Origin: Acanthaster planci
Lineage: Eukaryota; Echinodermata; Asteroidea; Valvatida; Acanthasteridae
Direction: 5' to 3'
Length of the DNA: 64,000 bases
Assembly: GCF_001949145.1 (NCBI RefSeq)
Contig: NW_019091524.1
Span: 256,186 to 320,185, forward strand
Under the pieces are notes generated by a model. It searched no databases and was not told the origin of the DNA. It was given only the letters and a program-made list of their open reading frames with translations. The position numbers and the translations under genes are program-made. Shown here piece by piece: positions 54,401 through 64,000 of this stretch. Numbering within the stretch: the first letter of the stretch is position 1; every line of letters begins with the position of its first letter.

Positions 54401-57400
54401 ATTGGGAAAAATCTGGCTGCTGCATTCTTCGACTGTAATGGTGCATGAACTTTATGAGAGGCTTTGGTGCAGTCTGCCATATTTGCATAGTATCGTCAAT
54501 GTGTGCAGGGAAACATTCAAAGGAGTAATCAGAAAGTCTTGTGTGAACAACTACAATCCTGCCCTCCAGACGGTGCAGAGGTAGTTATTGACAACATTCT
54601 CATGAACTTTCCATTCATTAAACACAGTGTCAATTGCACCACTGTATTAAACTGAAAACATCTGTGGCTGATGCTGCAAGCTCGCCCCCCCCCATGAATT
54701 TGGTTCATACAGTGAGTCAGTTTGGGGCTTAAATTATACCTCCAGGAGTGTCATCATGATATGTAACACTGTCACACACAGATACCTAAATGCAAAGTTT
54801 ACGGCTGGCTGCGAAATAAGTGACTGATGGACATGTAAGAATCAGGAATTCAATTCCTACTCTTAATTCCATTTAATTTCCAGTGTTATGATTAACCCCG
54901 CCCCCCAGAACACACATCAGTTTTTCAGGTGTGACAACTACATGCAAATTATCACTGTCGTTGAGAGAAAAAGGACTAACTGCAGTTGTGCAACAAAGAA
55001 AACAGACAAGGATGTCCACTACAATATATCTCAATGTACAACTTGATAATGCTCAGAACTCGAACTTGCTTCAGAAGACAAGTTGTCATAGAACTACAAA
55101 ATTACTGAAAGGTGGGGTCTATCCTAAACTAGAGAAAAAATATGATTCAAATAGCATGGACAAATCATATTTTCTTCATGATTTACTTTCAGTAAGCACT
55201 TCTTAAAATTTATTGAAACCCATCTGGATGACCAGAGCTAGGCATTCTAAAAGTATTTGGCGTTCTAGTTTTGTTGTGGAGGTTGGCTGACAAGTGAAGG
55301 TTTCCTTCTTTTGCAGAGCATTTCCTTGTTTTGTGAACGGCTTTTGAGAGGGACTTGTGGAATGGGGGTCAAAATGTCACCAGAGGACCAAAAATGCTTG
55401 AAACCCTTGGGTGAGGCTCTTCACTAGATGTGGCTGTCTACTGCTCTCAATTGAGTCGTGTCTCATCACAATTTGTAGAGGGTTGAAACAGCCGCCACGT
55501 GTACTACTATTGAAAGAAATCTTACTCTCACTTGCTTGAAACAACTTGGTGGGCTCTGCAACCAGTTAGGAAGGGGATTCAGAGATGACTACAGGCCAAC
55601 TGATTAGGGTATCATCCTCAACATCTGGTTCTCCTCATGAAAACCAGTCCTAAATGATACGGATCATCAGTAGATGCGTGCTGGTGCTCGTTAAAGACTT
55701 TGAATTTTAATGAAACAGGTGCACATTTTGTTTCACTTCCAAAGGGAGAAGAAAACAAACAGCAGAAAACAGTTCTGAAGAGATGTTAGAGGATTCTCAT
55801 TTTATGTACATGTATACATTTCCTCCGCTCATCTTTAGTACAAATGGCACAGGTTGCTGCAGTGAAGTCAAGTGGATTACTTGAGTACAAGTAGTCCCAG
55901 ACATACTTTCTTTGGGACTGGACCTGCATACTTTGTGCATCAAAGAACCATTCGCTTCTGACAGCACAAGCTGACACTCTCCGGCTGCATTTGTTGTGCA
56001 GTGTTAGGCAAAAGTTTTTCCTACATAGTTTGTGCATGCCATTTGCAGGATTGGGGAGTGTATGGCCGGGCCACCGAGTGGAATGTGCCAGTGGTTTCTG
56101 GAACAGTGTGAGATTTGAGAGGATTCAGGCAGATTCCCAGCAACATATCCCAGGCGGCTATGGTGAACAGACTAGGAAGTCCTAGTGACGGTTGTGAAAG
56201 ATATCTAACTAATATTGGCATCAAGTTGTGCAATTTATCAGGCGAAAGGAAGTAACAAAGTTCCCATACATTAATGAAAATATATTTATATATATGTATA
56301 TCTCACATTCCTGTTTAGGAAACCATTTTTCTTTGCCATACAAATCTTTTACACCCAAAGTCCAATCACTGTCTATACATGTATACACACTGTCCACCTC
56401 TGCCCAGACCTAAAAGGGAGGCACTTCAGAAGAAAAATAGTATGGTAACATTTGTTTTCACGTTTGTAAATAAAAAATCAATATACAGATTAACTGTCTG
56501 CACTAGAAATTCATATATATGATATATTATAATTACAGTTCTCAAAAAAAAATTTCGTTGTGACAGTTCCTGGGTTTTATGTACAAGGAACGTGCAATAT
56601 ACATGTATGTCGACGTCACAATCGAAAAAGAGTGTTTTTATGATATGTACAACAGAACAGTCTTGCCGCAATTTTGAACATGGAACGTACATTAACTGTC
56701 ACGTAAGTTGCAAATTTATTTTGAACGACCGTGGTGACATCATATTTATGCAGTTTATATTTACAACAGAACTAAAACAGGGACAGGATACAATTCTGCC
56801 TTGGTTCAACAAAATAATATCCGGGTTTAGAGTCACATTTGAACCCAAATGTCTTTTCTAGTAATTTTGCTATTTTTCTGCAATGCCAATTTTGTGAAAT
56901 ATCCGTGTGATTCAATGCACCCATCTACAGCAACCATGGCTTTTTTTTCCCCAGTTTCGGGGAATTTGTAAAAGATTTTCAGACAAAAGGTAACAAGACT
57001 TCAACCACACGTTGACCTGCAACTGTCTGTTCACTTCAAAACACATTCATGGGACACAAACTGGATGAGACTTCTTTTGCGTTCATATCAGTCAATGAGA
57101 AGGAAGTAAGAAAAAGTCACAGTTTTCCCCCAAAGTATTTCCTCTAATTTGATTTTCTTCAACTTTGGGGGTAGCTGCAACCAACAAACAACTTGAATCA
57201 GCTGGGACTTTGACAAATGGCATGCAGTGAAAAATATCACACACCTCTGATTTCAGCAACATTGACCAGTGCGGTGATACATCAATTGTATTTAGTGCGT
57301 AGCATTTTTTGGGGGGGGGAACCCTCTGCATTGCAATTGGTCGATTAAAGGGACTGGTATCTAACATATGTTCATGTTACTCTTGTACTCATGTGTGTCT

Positions 57401-57473
57401 AAATGATGTCACCCTCCAAAAAAAAGCAGAAAAAAAAGAAAAGACGATTCCCCAAGTGGTTGACACGGGGCTA
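48408..57473. other. Intergenic region without a recognisable gene
   Basis: No conserved exon found on either strand. Short open frames (e.g. 52657-52938 plus strand, Cys-rich, 93 codons) lack domains. 52090-53620 has pyrimidine-rich CTTGTCAACCTGCCTG-like words suggesting an old degenerate repeat. A ChIP- or RNA-based check would be needed to see whether part of it is MAP3K 3' UTR. Confidence 0.4.
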
Positions 57474-58302
57474 TTTATTTCTGTTTCAGCTTCCGAGCAC
57501 AAGCTCCTGATTATTGAGCCATAGTCATTCAGGCTTTGATGCCATCTTTTTTGGGGGGGCCTTTGCACAAACACCAAGGCCGTCAAGCACATGTAAGTCA
57601 CTGTATCATCACTCAACACAGTTGTGCAAAGAAAAGGTAGTACAGGATGAGAAGATACTGTGGGGTGCTGGTGACAGTGTCGGTAGTACCCGTAACGTTT
57701 AACCAGTTTACTTCAGGACGACTACCAGCATCAAACTTGGTGCTCCATAACTTGCAGGACATTCAAGAATGCTCCAGGATACCAGTGACGATGTGCTCAA
57801 TATCAGTGATGATGGAACACTTCAACATTTCTGAGGCAAATAGATTTGGGACAGTCGCCAGTTCCTCGGAGACATGACTTGGCACTTACTAGGTACCAGC
57901 CACAGAGCCAGATGCCATTTGGTTACCAGCTGTCATACATGATGCAATGCTGCTTTCTTGTGTCTACACAAGAGTACCACTTGTTCTCTTCCCAAAACCC
58001 ATGTGATTTTGAGTTCCAGATATAGTTTGAAGCACATCTTCCTGGCTGTACTAGTAACTGAGAAAAAATAAATGGCTGGCATTTCAGTCAAGGAATGTGT
58101 TTTGTGTTTTCTGCAATATAAGACAAGTAACGGTAGGCATGTGAATACACACTGTTGTATCAAATCCAGTGAAGTGAAGACATCTCAGTTTTCTGTGTCT
58201 TCAGAATTGGAAAGCCTACTGCTGAACGTTAAGACCGATATATTATCTCCTTGCCCGTCGATGCAAACGGCCTACCGCTTTCCCACATTTCACTCAGCAG
58301 TG
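57474..58302 (-). other. MAP3K3: Probable MAP3K2/3 3' UTR
   Basis: No conserved coding sequence follows the stop. The first well-placed AATAAA on the minus strand is at 57474-57479, about 825 nt past the stop. A longer UTR, reaching the T-rich stretch near 53940, cannot be excluded. Confidence 0.35.
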
Positions 58303-58540
58303 TCAGTCCACGGAGAAATTGTTTACAAATTCATGCCGGAGCAGCTCGTGTGACCAGGGCCTTTGTTGGGGGTCTCGAATCAACATGAGCTGCAGGAAGT
58401 CCCGCGCCACGTCTGACACTGTGCTGGGCAGCTGGGGGATGGTTGGTTGGGTGGCAATTTTGAAGATGGCCGCCATTGCCTCATAGTCGGCCCAGGGCGG
58501 TTTGGTAGTCAGCATCTCTACTACCGTGCAGCCCACGCTC
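58303..58540 (-). CDS. MAP3K3: MAP3K2/3 kinase exon 5: C-lobe end and stop
   Basis: Phase 2 in, 238 bp including [43 protein letters not shown], then a helix ending [13 protein letters not shown] and the tail [21 protein letters not shown] is characteristic of MAP3K2/3. Acceptor TTCAG. Confidence 0.95.
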
Positions 58541-61500
58541 CTGAACAGAACAAAATGGAAAGAAAGAAAATTGTGAGTCTGACAGAGCCTAGTGTCACTG
58601 TCCCAAGGAGTACACTGGCCCTATATCAAGACCCAGTGTCAAGAAACAACCAGACAAAAGCTCTTGACCAATACAAGCAAGGAGCCAACCACCTGCAATT
58701 CCCATCACATAGTTTTTTTCAGGTTGGTAACATCTCTCTGAAAAAGCAAAACTTTTGAAGTACTAGCAAATGTGTCAACTTAAAAAGAACAAAATGGGAC
58801 CAGCCCCCTGTGACTGGCTCTCAGAAGATTTCTGTACAGAACACAAAGTTGCTATGCAATTTTTTCCAACAAGCCCCGCCATCCAGAAAGAAAAGCACTC
58901 ACCAGACATCGGCTTTCCTGCCGTACCCGATGCCGTTGATTACCTCAGGGCTCATCCAATAGGGCGTCCCCGTTACAGACTTGATGCCTGTCACGTAGCT
59001 TGCTATCGTTTGTAACCGCCGTGATGCACCAAAGTCAGCTAGCTTGACGTTCCCTGAGCCCGCTCTCAGAATATTTGCACCTTATTCAATTCAAGGAGGA
59101 AAAAGCAAATACTTGTCAAAGCCCGAAAATACATCGAAGTTGCATATATATATCAACCAGTGCAGGGTTAGTGCAAAAATCTGAGAAACGAATTCCATGA
59201 CTTTTCCAGGACTTTTCAGGACTAAATTATGACAACTTCCTTGACATTTAACACCATTTCGCACAGAAAATTGTTACATATTATGAACTGGATAGCCTAA
59301 AACCTCATCATTATTCCATTATTACATGTACATCAAAAGCAGCCTATCAAAAATAACCATAGTATGATCTTGATTTCCTTGACTTTTCCTCCTCACAACA
59401 GGGTTCCAGGACACACTACATTTCCCAAATTTTCAATGGCTTTTTTCTCTGACAACAGGGTTCCAGGACACACTGCGTTTCCCAAATTTTCCCTGACTTC
59501 TCTGTGACTTTCCAGGACCTTTTTCCACGGTTCTCCACAAACCTACAGTGACCCCTGAGAGTTCTTGATCCTACAAAAAGTTTCCTTCATCAGCTCTTAC
59601 AAAGACCTAAGAGACACGTGATTATGCAGTGCAAAACTAAAAATCCTATTTTGTTTCTTCACCTTTGATATCCCTATGTACAATGTGACTAATGTGAAGA
59701 TAGGCAACTCCTTCCAGGATCTGCCGCGTGTACTTTCTTGTTACGTTCTCCGTCAGTGGACCATAACTTCTCAGCTCATCTTTCACCGAGCCCTGCAGAT
59801 TGGTAAAGTGGGAGAAGAAGAGAAAAAGTTAGAAAAACTTCTAAGGGCTTATGTGGGGCCTCCTTTTTCTACTCAGTGTTTTTGCCTACAAGCAGCTCTG
59901 GCCGTCATTACAAATGTAAAGCAATAAAGTGTTATCTCATCCAGAAATCAAAACATCAAATCATACTACCTACTACTGAATACTACACGACAACATGACC
60001 CTCTTTGAAAGTAACAGGGTAAATGTACTATTTTGAGGTATAAATACAAAACCAACCAAGGATGACATTTCAGCAAACCTTTGACCGCCCACAAAAGAAG
60101 GCAAAATGAGAGTGGTCTGCATGTACACAGTGTCCAGGACTAATGGCTACACATGACAGGTGAATTGTAAGAATTTCTTATGTGCAGTCAGACTGAAACC
60201 AGATGATATAAACGGGGTCCGCTCTGAAGACAGAAAAAGCACTGACGACATTCCCCTGGGCGCAAACAAGCTTTACACATGCTAAGAGGAAATGGCACTA
60301 GTTCCCTTTGTTCCCATGATAACACTCTCCGGCAGACTACGTACAGACTCAGAACCACAGACGACCGGCTTGAACAACCATGGACAGGAAAAAATGTTTT
60401 GTTCCCTTTGAGTGTCAGTACTTGATGGTAGCAAGATAAGCACACAATGGTTGGAGCATATACATGGCCAACAGGCATGCCTGTAAATTTCAGCTGAATG
60501 TGCACAACTAGCTCAATGTCCTTGCTTTGCCGGACAATTGAGGGCACTGTTGCTGTGATGTCAATCTGGGAATACACTGTTTATTTAAGTTTTAAATGAG
60601 AAAACTGAAATTGGCTCATTGAAAACATTTCTGAGAAAGGGTTGCTCATTGGTTTATTGTCGTTTACATATACAAAATAAATCACAGAAAAAAAGCAGAA
60701 AATTTTCCTAATTTCTTTTTACATATATCAACGTAACATTGTGGTTTTCTGCAAGGAACGACATCATAGCTTCCTCATGAATGTGAAATACTGGTACTCA
60801 GCATAGAAACCAAGAGGCACTGAAAACCCTTCAAAATAGCAAAGCAAAAAAGTGAAAGTAATGTTAAATGAGACAGAAAAGTGCATTTCTACGAGTTGTA
60901 TAAAAAGCACATTACCACGTTCCCTCAACATTTCCCCCAAATAATTCTAAAACCTTTTCTTAATAATGTTTGAAACTCCGCCACGACTTACCCCTGGCAT
61001 CAGCTCCATGAAGATGGACAGGACATCTCTGACCTCGGAGCATCCAAAGTACTGCACTATTCTGTCATGGTGAAGGTTTCTCAACAACTCAATCTCTGAT
61101 TTCAGGGCTTTCACTTCCTGCAAAGTTTTTAATAACAATAATAACAACAAGCACTTGTAAAGCACCATCCATCCAGCAAACTATTCTGAGGCACTGTATT
61201 ATCATTATCCCTGCACATTGGGCTCACACATCCTCTGAACATTCCTGAAACCATCTCGGATCACTGGGGAATATACTAGCCCGGTGCTGCTATTTTGGCG
61301 CAAACGGTTAAACAACTGTGTCTGCCCTCACAGGTACCCATTTACTCCTGGGTGGAGACAGGCACACAGGGGTAAAGTGACTTGCCTAGGATCATAACAT
61401 GCTGCCACCAGCAGGATATGAACCATTGACCCCATGCTCAGAAGCTACAGAACCTAACCACTAGGCCACATCCCTTTTTTCAAAAGTTAGTCGAAGTGGA

Positions 61501-64000
61501 TCAACAAAAAAGCCTTCTCTCCAGAGGTAACCTGATGGACTTGTTAAAAGTGAAAACATCTCAGAGAAAGACAGTGAAGTGTGTACATGTTGATTTGAAA
61601 TGAAGTGTGACCCATTATCACGACACCCTAACTATATTCCCAGTTAATGTCCACATGCAGGAAACAGTGAAGACTAGATTGTGTGAAAATCCAGATCTGG
61701 CAGTTACGGTTCTGCAGATGTACCGAATCAATAAGATGGTTTTCACTTACACTTGTTCAGGTTTTAGAACTACTGTTAAGCCATGCTTACAAAAAAATAC
61801 TTTACCTTGCTTCCTTCACTTTAATAAAATCCGACATGTCTTTTAGGTGACTGACTGGAATCTAAGATGCACTGCTTTTTAAATGCCATGTAAATTTTGA
61901 AACATTTTCCCAAGCTAAACTCCCCCCCAAAAGACACAATGCACCGAGCCAGTTCAAATAAACCTTCCTCCTTACATACGTTTAACCCTTACAGTTCTTA
62001 TTCCTCCACCTACTACGTGATTGAGGACTGTGGAGGTTAACGAGTAATCTTAGAATGTTAAGTCTATGTGTGCCACGAATAACAATGACTTCACCTGAAA
62101 TCAGTTGGAAGCCATTGCTGAGCTGATGTCACAGTTGAAGTCACATTCTCTGATAACTGGTGCACATGTAAGTTTGATGACGGCACCAACTGATTGAAAA
62201 AAATTAAGTGTGTGCATACCTACCAATGCACAAGAGAGATATCGCCTCAGTTTATAGATTCTACCATTACAGATCTATGCAAAGCACAGAAAACATGCAA
62301 TTTCTATGGAGTGCTTCAGAAAATAAATTTCAATCAGATACAAATGCATTTCATTGTTCAGCTGTGTAACTGGAAGAGGAGGATTCCTCTCTTCAAGCCC
62401 ATTGGACTGCTCACCTTCCTGGCTTCTGTGTTGTTATTGTCCAGTGGGACCTGCTTCACCGCCAGCTCCCGGCCTGTGTCGGCGTCGTAGCAGAGGTAAA
62501 CGACCCCGAATGCCCCCTGACCCAGGATCTTGCCCTTGCGCCAGTTGACCGGTGCCCGGGGAGCTGCAAACCATGGAAAATGTCAGTCAAACCCTTGACA
62601 CACTAAGACAGTACACCTCATGTCTTTGAATTTAAAATGGCGTAGCAGTGTGGCTAAAACCCTGTCACTTGATGATGTTTGGTTTTGTCTCCAAATGTCC
62701 GCAGGTGAGGCTTTTGTTCTAGGTTTTAAGACTTGTAGAATTCTTCTCAACATAACATTTCTTCAATTTTTCAGGAATGATTCACCAAGAAGGCTGCAAC
62801 AGGACTACATTAAAATCACTATCCATCTGTATAAGAAAATTTTCATCTGCATTCCCACTTCCACCTTTGTAGTGTGAGAACCGAGTTTTCTCTTAGTTAC
62901 TGAGTCACAATCAGACACAACAAAGACAGTGGCAGAAAATGTGAATCACGGCTTCCAAGCCCATGAAAAAAGGTGAAAGAAATTATCTTTCCTCAGCCCG
63001 TCCAACATTTTTTCCTCAACATAAGCATGCACGTAGAGCCTATGCAAAAATCTAAACGATACATTCAAAAGGAATTACTGAGTACAAAAAGATGTTTGTT
63101 AAATCTCACAACGTTCTGCTTAGCATATATGAGTAACCTGCCAGAAAGTGTTTGAATGTGTACTGCTTCTTAACAGTTCTTGGCACAGATTATCAGTTGA
63201 GCCATTTCCAGTTAGCTCTGTAAAAATTGGACCTCTTTGAGAATCTATAACACCATGGCCTAACTTTAAGTTCTCGAAGATGAAACATCTTCAACAACAG
63301 AAAATACAGCTTTGCATATTCTCACTGAGCAAAAATTAGCATCCACAAGTAATGGCTATTAATCTACTGCCACAAGACTGAAGCCCCTAGTTCACTTTCA
63401 TTGGGCTGTGAAGCACCAATGCTGTCAAGCAACATTACATTCTAAGCACAATTCAGGTGATAGCCAGTCACAGGAAATAACAGCCACACAGATTTTGACC
63501 AGTAACCGTTTTTCACTTATAAGCAAACATTTTGAATCTGTCCTTAGGTATGTATTTCTGTGCTCACGTCTATGAAACTGGCAGTAAATTGAATTCCTGT
63601 ACAAGGCGGAAAACAGTTTCTTGATTTGGCGATTTTGTTTTGCCTATGAAAAGCTTCTTAATTTGCAGATTGGCGTAATTCAGACCAGTGTGCATGTAGT
63701 CGAAACAGAGGTTCTTAAAGGAAGTTCTTAAAGGAAAAGGCCTAAGCAGACAGAGAGGAAAAAGCCGACATACACATCATGGTCTCACATTTGGCGTTCT
63801 CCTTGAGGCCCATCTCCTGCAGCGACTTGATGGAGTGCTCCAGCTCGCTGTCCCGTCGGCGCCGGCTGTCCAGTGTGTCGTAGTCCGCCCCGATGCCGCT
63901 GCTGCTGCTGCTCTTGCTGAGTGAGTGCTCGCTGCCGTGGGGGCTGTAGGCCTCGCTCCGCTCCTCCCCACTCCCCCGGCTCATCAGGCTGGGGCTGAGC
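58303..64000 (-). CDS. MAP3K3: MAP kinase kinase kinase 2/3 (MEKK2/3), C-terminal part (partial at right edge)
   Basis: Six exons on the minus strand join in phase: 63774-64000 (cut by the window edge), 62415-62563, 60992-61117, 59663-59792, 58903-59080 and 58303-58540 with TGA at 58303-58305. They encode a Ser-rich linker and a complete STE-group kinase domain: GQGAFGVVY glycine loop, AVKQV lysine, HRDIKGAN catalytic loop, DFGAS, the activation segment [12 protein letters not shown] and [12 protein letters not shown]. The family phosphorylates MAP2Ks (MKK4/5/6/7) in the ERK5, JNK and p38 pathways in the cytoplasm. The protein ends 13 residues after LLRHEF, as MAP3K2/3 do. Invertebrates usually carry one gene equivalent to both MAP3K2 and MAP3K3, so the symbol is approximate. 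The PB1 domain should lie beyond 64000. Confidence 0.93.
58903..59080 (-). CDS. MAP3K3: MAP3K2/3 kinase exon 4: DFG and activation segment
   Basis: Phase 1 in and 2 out, 178 bp: [20 protein letters not shown], then [20 protein letters not shown] and [20 protein letters not shown]. The DFG and (A/S)PE motifs and the TGTPYW segment with its activating Ser/Thr are present. The acceptor AATAAG is pyrimidine-poor. Donor GTGAGT. Confidence 0.94.
59395..59491. repeat. Two-copy direct repeat, 57-bp spacing
   Basis: ACAACAGGGTTCCAGGACAC then AC(T)...TTTCCCAAATTTTC occurs at 59395 and 59452. The surroundings (59190-59530) are rich in TGACTTTTCCAGGAC words, typical of a decayed repeat family, in a MAP3K intron. 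Confidence 0.7.
59663..59792 (-). CDS. MAP3K3: MAP3K2/3 kinase exon 3: catalytic loop
   Basis: Phase 0 in and 1 out, 130 bp: [20 protein letters not shown], then [13 protein letters not shown] and IVHRDIK. The HRD motif is intact. Acceptor CTGCAG and donor GTGAAG. Confidence 0.94.
60992..61117 (-). CDS. MAP3K3: MAP3K2/3 kinase exon 2: alphaC helix to hinge
   Basis: Phase 0-0, 126 bp: [20 protein letters not shown], then [20 protein letters not shown] and PG. The alphaC glutamate is in SEIELL and FMELMPG is the hinge. The loop between YFGC and IFME is about two residues shorter than in human MAP3K2/3. Acceptor TTTGCAG and donor GTAAGT. Confidence 0.93.
61133..61486 (-). mobile_element. tRNA-derived SINE
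   Basis: Read on the minus strand it starts GATGTGGCCTAGTGGTTAGG (tRNA A-box), has GGTTCATATCC (B-box, plus 61413-61423), then GGCAAGTCACTTTACCCC and CACCCAGGAGTAAATGGGTA, and ends in GTGCTTTACAAGTGCTTGTT followed by (TTATTA) repeats. This is the head-body-tail order of tRNA-SINEs found in invertebrate deuterostomes. It abuts the MAP3K exon at 60992-61117 by only 15 bp. Confidence 0.85.
61982..62040. mobile_element. TTAA-flanked nano-MITE, family A, copy 3
   Basis: TTAA at 61982-61985 and 62037-62040. Left end CCCTTACAGTTCTTATTCC, right end GATTGAGGACTGTGGAGG. Same length (59 bp) as copy 1. It lies in an intron of the MAP3K gene. Confidence 0.55.
62415..62563 (-). CDS. MAP3K3: MAP3K2/3 kinase exon 1: N-lobe, ATP loop and lysine
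   Basis: Phase 1 in and 0 out, 149 bp: [20 protein letters not shown], then [18 protein letters not shown]. Contains the glycine-rich loop and the ATP-binding lysine. Acceptor TTTGCAG and donor GTGAGC. Confidence 0.94.
62564..63773. other. MAP3K2/3 intron, no recognisable content
   Basis: AT-rich, short random frames, a small direct repeat GTTCTTAAAGGAA at about 63711-63736. Nothing else seen. Confidence 0.5.
63774..64000 (-). CDS. MAP3K3: MAP3K2/3 linker exon (cut by window edge)
   Basis: Open to the window edge and ending in phase 1 at a GTATGT donor, so that the split codon plus the next exon reads SPRAPVNW. It is low-complexity: a Ser run ([20 protein letters not shown]), then RRRR and a possible short helix ([13 protein letters not shown]). 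This is the expected disordered, phosphorylatable linker between PB1 and kinase domains. The alternative GT two bases earlier would break the phase. Confidence 0.75.

Overview
This is a eukaryotic, metazoan window of about 40% GC. Genes are split into short exons with GT-AG introns of about 0.5-9 kb. Transposable elements and satellite-like repeats are dense in the introns, and there is one assembly gap (Ns at 48246-48407). The protein similarities, the tRNA-derived SINE, the DIRS-type retroelement and the very frequent ACATGTAC and TAGGCCT words suggest an invertebrate deuterostome (echinoderm, hemichordate or cephalochordate). I cannot settle the species from sequence alone.

Three protein-coding genes are supported. 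(1) On the minus strand, 36385 down to 5575 and continuing below the window, is the 5' part of a megalin (LRP2) gene. It has a signal-peptide exon, seven LDL-receptor class A exons, two EGF exons, three beta-propeller exons and a third EGF exon. This is the first ligand-binding module of LRP2 in the expected order, except that the exon for the first propeller blade could not be found. (2) On the plus strand, 39565-46370, is a complete six-exon homologue of SHFL (Shiftless/UPF0515). In vertebrates SHFL is the antiviral inhibitor of programmed -1 ribosomal frameshifting. Exons 4-6 carry the zinc-ribbon block and conserved C-terminus; exon 3 looks like a degenerate KH RNA-binding fold. (3) On the minus strand, 64000 down to 58303, is the 3' part of a MAP3K2/MAP3K3 (MEKK2/3) gene: the end of the Ser-rich linker and an intact kinase domain over five exons. 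Its N-terminal PB1 part lies beyond the right edge.

Layout: 1-5574 is intron of LRP2 (or downstream sequence) holding a decayed DIRS-like tyrosine-recombinase retroelement with inverted repeats. 5575-36385 is LRP2, whose introns carry a 148-bp tandem repeat with CRE and E-box words, a duplicated segment flanking one propeller exon, a 579-bp TTAA-flanked element, a CR1-like LINE fragment, a 485-bp hAT-type MITE with an intact 8-bp target duplication, and a 21-bp minisatellite. 36386-39564 is the head-to-head interval between LRP2 and SHFL and contains a roughly 1-kb foldback. 39565 to about 47340 is SHFL with its 3' UTR, which overlaps a 346-bp tandem duplication. About 47650-58302 has no recognisable gene; its right part is probably MAP3K 3' UTR. 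58303-64000 is MAP3K2/3.

The three genes do not form a pathway: endocytic receptor, RNA-level antiviral factor and MAP kinase kinase kinase. The most unusual observations are a set of ultra-short TTAA-flanked foldbacks with telomere-like CCCTAAC ends (six copies, two families), the KH-like exon in the SHFL homologue, the large hairpin between the divergent LRP2 and SHFL promoters, and the missing LRP2 blade-1 exon.
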